A stretch of 21,954 bases of DNA, taken from NCBI GenBank assembly GCA_017405115.1, contig JAFRBA010000027.1:1-21954 (forward strand). Direction: 5' to 3'. The first letter of the stretch is position 1. The number at the start of each line of letters is the position of its first letter. Below the pieces are notes generated by a model, which saw only the letters and a list, made by a program, of their open reading frames with translations, ran no database searches and was not told where the DNA came from. Below are positions 1-6,482 of this stretch, piece after piece. Source of the stretch: Kiritimatiellia bacterium. Its GTDB lineage: Bacteria; Verrucomicrobiota; Kiritimatiellia; RFP12; UBA1067. The position numbers were made by a program, and so were the translations under genes.

Positions 1-1
1 C

Positions 2-547
2 GGAATGGACGTCGAGATAGCGCGGGCGGCGGCCGCCAGGCTGGGCCGCCAGCTGGTGGTCAAGGTCGTGGACTACGACGAGCTGCTGCCGACCGTCAAG
101 TCCGGAGCCGCCGACATGGCCGGCTCGGGGCTCTCCATCAGCAAGAGCAGGATGAGGAGCGTGGACTTCTCCGCGCCATACGCCGTCGACGGGGGGGCGT
201 TCATCTACCGCGCGGGCGAGCGCATGCCGACGATGATCCGCGCGGAGTTCATGCGGGTGGCGACGGTCGACTCGATGCTGCACGACTTCTACCTGACGCG
301 CCATGGGATCGACCCTGTGCGGTACCGCTCGTTCGACGCCGCGCTCGCGGACCTGGACGCAAGGAAGGTGGACGCCGTCTTCTACGACAGGCTTCTGCTT
401 GTGGTCACGGCGGAGAGGTCGGGCGGCAGGCTCGCCGTCTCCAAGCCGATCGGGCGCGACTTCTGCGGCATAGCGCTCGGCAAGGGGAGGCCGGAGCTGA
501 AGGCCGCGCTTGACGCCGTGATACGCGAGAGGGAGGCCCGGCGATGA
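2..547 (+). CDS. Extracellular solute-binding protein family 3, C-terminal part (5' truncated)
   Basis: This is the ligand-binding domain of a family-3 periplasmic solute-binding protein, the type that binds amino acids or similar small polar solutes. The frame is open to the left edge. Its first residues, GMDVEIARAAAARLG, match the internal family motif G-[FM]-D-V-[ED]-[IL]-A, so the ATG at 5 is internal and the signal peptide lies outside the window. The next stretch (LLPTVKSGAADMAGSGLSIS, then RMRSVDFSAPY) is the canonical region with the conserved Arg and the FSxPY segment. The C-terminal lobe, with a DAVFYDRLLL-type strand, is present to the end. The TGA stop overlaps the next gene's start (ATGA), so the two are translationally coupled. 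No ABC permease or ATPase follows. Because the partner is a membrane-anchored SpoIIE phosphatase, I infer a sensory rather than a transport role. The ligand cannot be named from the sequence. Confidence 0.85.
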   Translation, partial: GMDVEIARAAAARLGRQLVVKVVDYDELLPTVKSGAADMAGSGLSISKSRMRSVDFSAPYAVDGGAFIYRAGERMPTMIRAEFMRVATVDSMLHDFYLTRHGIDPVRYRSFDAALADLDARKVDAVFYDRLLLVVTAERSGGRLAVSKPIGRDFCGIALGKGRPELKAALDAVIREREARR

Positions 548-2643
548 CCGCCCACCGGAAGCTGGTGATCCAGCTCGTCGGCGCCGTGCTGGTGGCGTTC
601 GTGGCCTCCATGGCCTTCACGTGGGTGCTGCACACGAGAATGACGGCCCGAGAGGCGTACTCCCTCATCGACAGCTCCTTCCGGGACGTCGAGAAGGCCA
701 TCCGCGAACGCATCGACAGGCGCATGATACGCCAGGCGATGCTCGTCCGAGACAGGCTGGATCAGATGCGCCTGCAGCCGTGGTGGGGCGACCCCGACGA
801 GTCCAGCAGGTGCCTTCGGGCCCTTGCGGACGAACTGCGGGTCGACGAGATATGCGTCGCGGACTCCTCTGGCATGCTGACCCACAGCGCCCGGCGCGAG
901 GAGGTGGGGTCGCTCAATTTCAGGACGGTCGGGGGCCAGGCCGGGGCGTTCGCCCCGCTGCTCGACAGTGCGACGGAGATCGTCCAGCCGCTTATGCCCA
1001 ACACGCTGCGCGGCGAGATGGTCAAGTACGTGGGCGTGTGGCTCCCCGAGGGCGGCTTCGTGCAGGTCGGCGCGAACGCCGTGAGCCTCCGCCGCCTGTC
1101 GAGGACTGCCGTCACGGGCGTCACGCACGACTGGCACGTGAACGGAGACGACGGGCACATCGTCGTGACGACCGCCCTGGGAACCGTCATCTCGCATTCG
1201 GACCCCGACTACGAGGGGTCGCAGTGGACCGAGCCCGTAGACGACGAGTGCTACTGGAAGAAGCGCGTGATCGAGGGCTTCCCCGTGTACGTCGTCGTGC
1301 CGAAGCGGATGGCGGTCCTGGAGCGGCGCGTCCTGGTCTGGACGTCGGCGTTCCTCAACGGGCTGGCGCTCGTGCTGGCCGCAATCCTCGTCGGGATAGT
1401 GATCGCGTCCTACGTGCGCTCCCAGATGCATGCGCAGCGCGAGAAGGAGATGTCGATGGCCTCGACCATACAGGAGAGCGCCATCCCCCGCGTGTTTCCG
1501 CCGTACCCGGAGGAACGCCGCGCCGACTTCTTCGCGGACATGAAGACGGCCAAGGACGTCGGCGGCGACTTCTACGACTTCTACTTCACGAGCGCGGGCA
1601 AGATCGTGTTCCTCGTGGCGGACGTGAGCGACAAGGGCGTGCCGGCGGCGCTTTTCATGATGCGGGCGAAGGCCACGATCAAGGGCATAGCGCAGACGGG
1701 AAAGCCGATTGCGGAGGCCGTGTCGCAGGCGAACGCCGCGCTGTGCCAGGACAATGGCGCCAACATGTTCGTGACTGCGTGGATCGGAGAGGTGGAGCTC
1801 GCCACCGGAACGGTCACCTACGTGAACGCCGGCCACAACCCGCCGCTCGCCGTCCTCGGCCAGTCGGAAGACCGGCTGTCGTTCCTGCGCGACGTCTCGG
1901 GCCCTGCGCTCGGCGCGGTGGAGTGGGCGCAGTACGCTCCGCACGAGATTCGCCTGGCCCCTGGCGACGCGCTGCTCCTGTACACCGACGGCGTGACGGA
2001 GCAGATGGACGAGAGCGGGGAGATGTTCGGCGAGCGGCGGCTGGAGGCGGCGGCCAATGCGTCCATCGCGGCCGACCCGGAGTTCGTCACGCCGCGCGAC
2101 TCCGCGCTCGTGCGTGACGTGCTTGCGGAGGTGACGGCGTTCAGCGGAGGCGCGGAGCAGTCCGACGACCGCACCATCCTCGTAATGCGCTACAACGGCG
2201 ACGCGTGCGCCGGGCGGAAAAAGCGGTGTTCGCGGAACTTTGCCGCGAAAGAGGAATCCATCCCGGCTACGGCGGACTACATGGAAGGCGTTCTCTCGGA
2301 GAACGACGTCCCCCAGGCCCTGCAGACTAAGCTTGCCGTGATACGGGACGAGCTCGTGTCGAACATCGTGCGGTACTCCGGCGCAACCGGCTTCGACATC
2401 GGCATCGAAATCACGGACGGGCCTCCAGGCGTAAGGCTGACGCTCTCCGACGACGGCAAGCCGTACGACCCGCTTGCCAGGCCGCTTCCCGACGTGACCG
2501 CCCCGGCGGAGACGCGCCCCCAGGGAGGCCTGGGGATAATGGTGGTCAGGAGCCTTGCGGACTCCGTCGCGTACGAACGGAAGTACGACCGCAACGTCCT
2601 CACTGTGTTCATTTCCGCCGCCAGTGCGGCAGCGGATTCCTAG
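544..2643 (+). CDS. Membrane sensor: SpoIIE/RsbU-type PP2C phosphatase fused to an RsbW-like HATPase
   Basis: This 699-residue signalling protein has a TM helix at about 7-30, a periplasmic region at about 31-262 with Cache-like character, and a second TM at about 263-290. The SpoIIE/PP2C domain follows: VGGD at 339-342, DVSDKG at 360-365, NAGH at 428-431 and YTDG at 480-483, supplying the metal-binding Asp residues. The C-terminal part (about 575-695) is an anti-sigma-type HATPase_c with an N box (DELVSN, 602-607), a G1 box (DDG, 636-638) and a G2 box (GGLGI, 661-665). In partner-switching systems the phosphatase dephosphorylates an anti-anti-sigma protein and the RsbW-type kinase phosphorylates it; here both activities sit in one chain. 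No STAS-domain antagonist or sigma factor is encoded nearby, so its partner is elsewhere. The 4-nt overlap with the solute-binding protein suggests that protein presents ligand to the periplasmic region (inference). Confidence 0.9.
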   Translation: MTAHRKLVIQLVGAVLVAFVASMAFTWVLHTRMTAREAYSLIDSSFRDVEKAIRERIDRRMIRQAMLVRDRLDQMRLQPWWGDPDESSRCLRALADELRVDEICVADSSGMLTHSARREEVGSLNFRTVGGQAGAFAPLLDSATEIVQPLMPNTLRGEMVKYVGVWLPEGGFVQVGANAVSLRRLSRTAVTGVTHDWHVNGDDGHIVVTTALGTVISHSDPDYEGSQWTEPVDDECYWKKRVIEGFPVYVVVPKRMAVLERRVLVWTSAFLNGLALVLAAILVGIVIASYVRSQMHAQREKEMSMASTIQESAIPRVFPPYPEERRADFFADMKTAKDVGGDFYDFYFTSAGKIVFLVADVSDKGVPAALFMMRAKATIKGIAQTGKPIAEAVSQANAALCQDNGANMFVTAWIGEVELATGTVTYVNAGHNPPLAVLGQSEDRLSFLRDVSGPALGAVEWAQYAPHEIRLAPGDALLLYTDGVTEQMDESGEMFGERRLEAAANASIAADPEFVTPRDSALVRDVLAEVTAFSGGAEQSDDRTILVMRYNGDACAGRKKRCSRNFAAKEESIPATADYMEGVLSENDVPQALQTKLAVIRDELVSNIVRYSGATGFDIGIEITDGPPGVRLTLSDDGKPYDPLARPLPDVTAPAETRPQGGLGIMVVRSLADSVAYERKYDRNVLTVFISAASAAADS

Positions 2644-2674
2644 TCAAACCAAGAAGGAAAAGGAGAAACGGAGA

Positions 2675-3700
2675 ATGAGACGGATCAAAACGGCGTTTGC
2701 GCTGGTTGGGCTGGCTGTCGCCCCGATGGCCCGCGACGGGCTGTGCGCGACGGACGACGGAGGGCAGGTGCTGCATTCGGAAGTGCCGAAGGTCAAGGGC
2801 GATTCGCTGGAGAAGTACCCTGTCGCCTGCTCGGAGCGCGTGACTGTCGAGGGCGAGGCGCCTTCCCTGCTGCCCGACGGCCACGCATTCAAGCTGGTGT
2901 GGTCCGACGAGTTCAACGGCGACAGCCTCGACACTTCAAAGTGGGGCTTCCGCACGAACTTCTGGGGGCGCCGCGCACACTGGTTCGCGCGTCCCGAGGA
3001 CGGCTGTGTCGAGGTGAAGGACGGTCTTGCGCATCTCAAGGTCAGGAAGCTCCCGAACGGCCAGTTCGTCTCGCCGCAGCTGCAGACGGGCGAACTCATG
3101 TGGGACGTGCCGGCGATTGACAACCCGAAGGGCTTCTGGTGGCTTGGAAAGCGCGAGAAGCCCAAGTTCGTGCACAAGTTCGGCTATTACGAGTGCCGCT
3201 TCAGGCTGCAGCGCATGCCGGGCTGGTGGAGCGCGTTCTGGATGCAGACCGAGACTCAGGGCTGCTGTCTCGACACGGCGCGCGCTGGCATCGAACACGA
3301 CATAATGGAGTCGTTCTATCCCGGCGACGTGAGCCGCCACATGTTCCACTACGACGGATACGGTCCCGACTACAAGTCGTTCTCGATTCCCGGTGGCATC
3401 ACGAAGGAGTGGATCGGATCGCTCACGATGAGCACCGACGAGTTCCACACCATGGGTCTCCTGTGGGAGCCCGACGGGTACACGGTGTTCGTCGACGGGC
3501 GGCGCCACGGCGAGAAGACCGGGCTTGCGCAGGGCAAGCCCGTTAGCCACGCGCCGGAGTTCATCCTCGTCTCGACCGAATGCATGTGGTACCGCAGCAA
3601 CCGCATGACGGGGCGGGGCGTAGTCGAACTTGAGGCCGCTGCGGCCGCAGGCGACGCTTTCATCGTCGACTTCGTCCGCGTCTACGACATCGTGGACTGA
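2675..3700 (+). CDS. Secreted glycoside hydrolase family 16 (endo-beta-glycanase-like)
   Basis: The start is ATG 2675 because AGGAG lies about 10 nt upstream and the product then opens with a signal peptide (MRRIKTAFALVGLAVAP, cleavage probably near LCA-TD at about 25). An upstream in-frame ATG at 2555 lies inside the preceding gene and adds an unlikely leader. The mature 340-residue protein is a GH16 jelly roll: the opening strand VWSDEFNGDSLDTSKW, the Trp-rich GWWSAFWMQ motif, then the catalytic signature E207-H208-D209-I210-M211-E212. E207 should be the nucleophile, E212 the acid/base and D209 the helper. Spacing fits the E-x-D-x-x-E (bulge-type) branch that contains agarases, carrageenases and some laminarinases; His at the second position is unusual, as Ile, Leu or Val is common there. 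The substrate cannot be fixed, but a beta-linked galactan or glucan is plausible. It lies 31 nt after the phosphatase and 12 nt before an MFS sugar porter. Confidence 0.88.
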   Translation: MRRIKTAFALVGLAVAPMARDGLCATDDGGQVLHSEVPKVKGDSLEKYPVACSERVTVEGEAPSLLPDGHAFKLVWSDEFNGDSLDTSKWGFRTNFWGRRAHWFARPEDGCVEVKDGLAHLKVRKLPNGQFVSPQLQTGELMWDVPAIDNPKGFWWLGKREKPKFVHKFGYYECRFRLQRMPGWWSAFWMQTETQGCCLDTARAGIEHDIMESFYPGDVSRHMFHYDGYGPDYKSFSIPGGITKEWIGSLTMSTDEFHTMGLLWEPDGYTVFVDGRRHGEKTGLAQGKPVSHAPEFILVSTECMWYRSNRMTGRGVVELEAAAAAGDAFIVDFVRVYDIVD

Positions 3701-3712
3701 TTCCGATTCCTC

Positions 3713-5077
3713 ATGAAGACCAACATTCGCTTCCTGATGTCGATCGCCGGGCTTGGCGGCCTCCTCTACGGCGTCGACTTCGGCGTCATAGCGGCCGCCG
3801 AGCCGTACATGAAGGCGATGGGCACCTTTTCGGACGCTCAGATAAGCCACGTCGTAGGCGCGGTCCTGCTGGGCGGGATCATTTCGTCGCTCACGGCGGG
3901 CATCCTCGCGGAATGGTTCGGCAGAAAGAGGATGATTGTCGTCTCCGCCGCGATGTTCCTCGTCGCGATCCCAATCGTGAGCCTGTCTCTCGAGTCGTTC
4001 CATGTCCTCTACGCCGGAAGGGTGCTGCAGGGCATGAGCGCAGGGTACATGGCCGTCATCATGCCGATGTACCTCACCGAGACCCTGCCCGCCGACATAC
4101 GCGGGCGCGGCACTGGCGTCTTCCAGTTCTGCCTCGGTCTCGGCCTCGTCGTCGCCGCCGGCGCGGGATGCCTCGTCGCCACGTGGTACGGCGCGTCGGA
4201 CACGGCGGACGCGGCGGGGCGCGTCGCCGCGTGGGGCGCGAACTTCTGGTGGACCATGATCCCCGTGGCAGTCCTCTTCTTCGGAAGCCTTCGCCTGCCC
4301 GAAAGCCCGGTGTGGCTTGAGAAGAGTGTAAAGTGTAAAGTTGAAAGTGTAAAGTTGATGAAGAGCGATCTTCACTCCACCACTCCCAGCTCCACCGCTC
4401 CCAGCTCACTGCTCTCCCGCCGCTATGTGGTGCCGTTCCTGCTCGCGTGCCTCGTGCTTACTTTCAACAAGACGACGGGAATGAGCTCGTTCACGAGCTA
4501 TCTCGTGTCGATCCTCCACAGCGCGGGCTTCGAGGGGATCTTCGCCAACTGGGGGCAGCTCGCGGTGAAGCTCACGAACATGCTCGTCACGGTCGCGGCC
4601 GCCGCGCTTGTGGACCGCAAGGGGCGCACGTGGCTCCTCAAGATCGGCACGGGCGGCATGACGATCGGCCTTGCGGCGATAGGGTCGGTGTTCCTCGCGA
4701 TAGAGCGCTTCGGGGTGCAGGCGAACAACTTCACCGGGCTCCTTACGCTTTTCGCGTTCTTCTTCATGCAGGTGTTCTACGCGCTCGGCCCGGGGCTGTG
4801 CGTGTGGCTGGTGCTGTCGGAGCTGATGCCGCTCCGCATCCGCGCGAACGGCATGGCGATAGCGCTCTTCATGAACCAGCTTGTCGCGTGGGGGCTCGCC
4901 TCGTGGTTCCGTCCGTGGGTTGATGCCTGGGGGTGGTCGTCAATGTTCTTCTTCTTTGCGGCGAACGGGGTTCTGTACTTCTTGACGGTGCTCATGATCC
5001 CGGAGACGAAGGGCAAGACACTTGAAGAGTTAGAGCATCTCTGGGACAGGCATGGAACCGATCGGAAGGCCGGGTGA
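3713..5077 (+). CDS. MFS transporter, sugar porter family
   Basis: This 454-residue, 12-TM sugar porter is identified by the GLGGLLYGVDFGVI motif in TM1, AEWFGRKR in the TM2-3 loop, RVLQGMSAGYMAVIMPMYLTE around TM4, PADIRGRG, PESPVWL after TM6 and PETKGKTLEELE after TM12. It probably imports a mono- or oligosaccharide released by the adjacent GH16 enzyme. The central cytoplasmic loop (about residues 203-237) is odd. In this family it is usually a longer, helical, charged segment; here it is a short low-complexity stretch whose DNA is two adjacent tandem repeats, yet the frame stays open. No obvious Shine-Dalgarno precedes ATG 3713 in the 12-nt gap from the GH16 stop, so initiation may depend on coupling. 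A possible minor promoter lies just after the stop. Confidence 0.9.
   Translation: MKTNIRFLMSIAGLGGLLYGVDFGVIAAAEPYMKAMGTFSDAQISHVVGAVLLGGIISSLTAGILAEWFGRKRMIVVSAAMFLVAIPIVSLSLESFHVLYAGRVLQGMSAGYMAVIMPMYLTETLPADIRGRGTGVFQFCLGLGLVVAAGAGCLVATWYGASDTADAAGRVAAWGANFWWTMIPVAVLFFGSLRLPESPVWLEKSVKCKVESVKLMKSDLHSTTPSSTAPSSLLSRRYVVPFLLACLVLTFNKTTGMSSFTSYLVSILHSAGFEGIFANWGQLAVKLTNMLVTVAAAALVDRKGRTWLLKIGTGGMTIGLAAIGSVFLAIERFGVQANNFTGLLTLFAFFFMQVFYALGPGLCVWLVLSELMPLRIRANGMAIALFMNQLVAWGLASWFRPWVDAWGWSSMFFFFAANGVLYFLTVLMIPETKGKTLEELEHLWDRHGTDRKAG
4325..4359 (+). repeat. Heptanucleotide tandem repeat inside the MFS gene (5 units)
   Basis: Five consecutive 7-bp units alternate between AGTGTAA and AGTTGAA types, the last being AGTTGAT. 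They encode residues 205 to about 216 (SVKCKVESVKLM) of the transporter's central loop. This DNA is much richer in A and T than the flanking coding sequence. Seven is not a multiple of three, so each copy reads in a different frame, and the coding frame survives only because the total added length is compatible. Confidence 0.85.
4375..4404 (+). repeat. Two 15-bp tandem units next to the heptamer tract in the MFS gene
   Basis: CTCCACCACTCCCAG is followed directly by CTCCACCGCTCCCAG, then by a decayed copy beginning CTCACTGCTCTCC. CTC trinucleotides recur every 7-8 bp. The stretch encodes a Ser/Thr/Pro-rich segment (STTPSSTAPSS) of the cytoplasmic loop. It is a second, unrelated repeat placed 15 bp after the AGTGTAA tract. 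Confidence 0.75.
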
Positions 5078-5082
5078 AATGA

Positions 5083-5088
5083 TATAGT
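5083..5088 (+). promoter_or_regulatory. Possible extended -10 promoter for the pectate-lyase-like gene
   Basis: TATAGT preceded by TGA gives an extended -10 arrangement (TGATATAGT) just after the MFS stop and 29 nt before the next start. No -35 hexamer is convincing. A strong Shine-Dalgarno (GGAGGAGG) lies between this site and ATG 5117. Confidence 0.4.
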
Positions 5089-5116
5089 TGCGCCGTCTTA
5101 GGAGGAGGCAGGGAGT

Positions 5117-6250
5117 ATGAAGCGCAAAATGAGAACATTGTGCGGAACATTTCTCGCGGCGGCTGCCGCTCTTCAGGCCGTGGCGGGAGCCGACTCCGCC
5201 GACGTGTCGGTCTCGGACTTCCCGCGACTGGCGGGCGAGGCGGGGGACTCTGCGCGGATCATGCGGGCGGTCGAGGCGGCGGGGAAGGGCGGCGTCGTGT
5301 GGATCCCGCGCGGCGAATACGAGATTGACGCGATGCTTGTCGTCTCCAACTCGGCGTCGCTCCTTCTGCACAAGTCGGCGCACCTGAAGGCCGCAAGGGA
5401 GATGCCGTTCGTGCTAAAGTATTTCGGACGGCTGCTGGAGGCGGGAAACGCCGACTCGACCGGCATTGTGGACCACAACCTCTTCATCAAGGGCGGCGAC
5501 ATTGACGGCGCGGGGCTTGCGGGATGCGCGCACGTGATGGGCCTTCGGCATTTCACGATGGCGGATTCGACCTTCCGCAACGGAAAGGGCGTGGGGCTCC
5601 AGTTCGGCGACCCGAAGCTCCCCAGGGCGATCGAGGGCGGATACGAGATCGTCGCCAACAACCTCTACTTCATCTGCAACAAGCTGGGGCTTGCGGGCAA
5701 TGTCGGGCTCTTGACCTACATAGGCGACTCGCACTTCACGGACATCGTGGTCGTCGACTACACGACCGGAATCCGCGACATGAAGTGGTCCAACCGCTAC
5801 ACGCGCTGCCATGTCTGGGGAGGGATCGTGAAGAAGTCCGGGACGGACGAGCCGGAAATGCTCGAGAACTCCGTCGCGTTTGACCTGCGCGGAAGCGACA
5901 CGGTTCTCACCGACTGCTACGCGGACACCGCCATGACCGGGTTCTGGGTCCGCAACGACGCCCGCATATTCAACTGCGGCTACTTCAACAACTGGCGGTT
6001 CAAGATGGACAACCCGACCGTTTTCCGCCACGACAAGGGCCGCCTCATCGTCACCGGCGGGCGGTTTTCAAAGAACTCGCCCAATGCGACGCTCTACGCC
6101 TCTGGGAAAGACGCTGGCGGTCTCGTCTGGCGCGACAACTATGCGCTTAAGTTCTCCGAAGCGGAAATGGCGGGGCTTTCCGCGAAGCTGGGCAAGCCCG
6201 TAAGCTCCGACGCTTCCGTTTCGCCCAACCTCGCAGGCGACGGGAACTGA
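5117..6250 (+). CDS. Secreted pectate-lyase-superfamily beta-helix protein
   Basis: This 377-residue protein has a clear signal peptide (MKRKMRTLCGTFLAAAAALQAVAGA, cut near residue 25). It opens with the Pectate_lyase_3 signature: a DFPRLAGEAGDSARIMRAVEAAGKGG helix region, then VVWIPRGEYEID, the turn that starts a right-handed beta helix. Residues about 110-330 are short strands rich in N, G and D (LFIKGGDIDGAG, FTMADSTFRNGKGVGLQFG, LFDLR-type turns) that fit parallel beta-helix rungs. I see no GH28 catalytic DD motif and cannot assign catalytic residues, so it may be a lyase, a hydrolase or only a carbohydrate-binding helix. The start is supported by GGAGG about 8 nt upstream. It lies between a sugar porter and a multi-domain glycosidase in the carbohydrate locus and is probably periplasmic or exported. 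Confidence 0.75.
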   Translation: MKRKMRTLCGTFLAAAAALQAVAGADSADVSVSDFPRLAGEAGDSARIMRAVEAAGKGGVVWIPRGEYEIDAMLVVSNSASLLLHKSAHLKAAREMPFVLKYFGRLLEAGNADSTGIVDHNLFIKGGDIDGAGLAGCAHVMGLRHFTMADSTFRNGKGVGLQFGDPKLPRAIEGGYEIVANNLYFICNKLGLAGNVGLLTYIGDSHFTDIVVVDYTTGIRDMKWSNRYTRCHVWGGIVKKSGTDEPEMLENSVAFDLRGSDTVLTDCYADTAMTGFWVRNDARIFNCGYFNNWRFKMDNPTVFRHDKGRLIVTGGRFSKNSPNATLYASGKDAGGLVWRDNYALKFSEAEMAGLSAKLGKPVSSDASVSPNLAGDGN

Positions 6251-6359
6251 ATGAAAGGCGAACCGGCCAGGGTCCCAGGGGCGGACATCACACTTGCCCC
6301 TCACGAGCTTCGTATAGACGGGGAGTAGCTTTGCCATGGCGAATTCCCTGGCGGCGCGG

Positions 6360-6389
6360 TTGACAGCAACTGCGTGGATTTGGTACACT
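6360..6389 (+). promoter_or_regulatory. Sigma70-type promoter upstream of the sialidase-GHL10 gene
   Basis: A perfect TTGACA (6360-6365) is separated by 18 bp from TACACT (6384-6389), which is preceded by TGG as in the other promoters of this window. The remaining intergenic DNA (6251-6482) also holds AGGGGC/GCCCCT inverted arms (6277-6282 and 6296-6301, 13-nt loop) with no T tract. The roughly 85-nt untranslated leader ends in a GGAAGG-type ribosome site. Confidence 0.7.
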
Positions 6390-6482
6390 TTTCACGTCAC
6401 GCACCCTGCTCACAGCCCCGCTAGTCGTGCGCGAATCGACGGGTGGATGTGGTTGCCATGAAAGCCAGAAGGGAAGGAAGAA

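Noticed and set aside
382..1944. Long minus-strand open frame (520 codons) opposite the SpoIIE gene
   Set aside because: Arg/His/Ala-rich translation without motifs, lying antisense to a gene with full catalytic signatures; a by-product of high-GC codon bias.
2936..4375. Long minus-strand open frame opposite GH16 and MFS
   Set aside because: Spans two well-supported genes, lacks domains and has charge-skewed composition typical of antisense frames.
6277..6301. AGGGGC/GCCCCT inverted arms as a terminator of the pectate-lyase-like gene
   Set aside because: Six-bp stem with a 13-nt loop and no T tract; not convincing as an intrinsic terminator.
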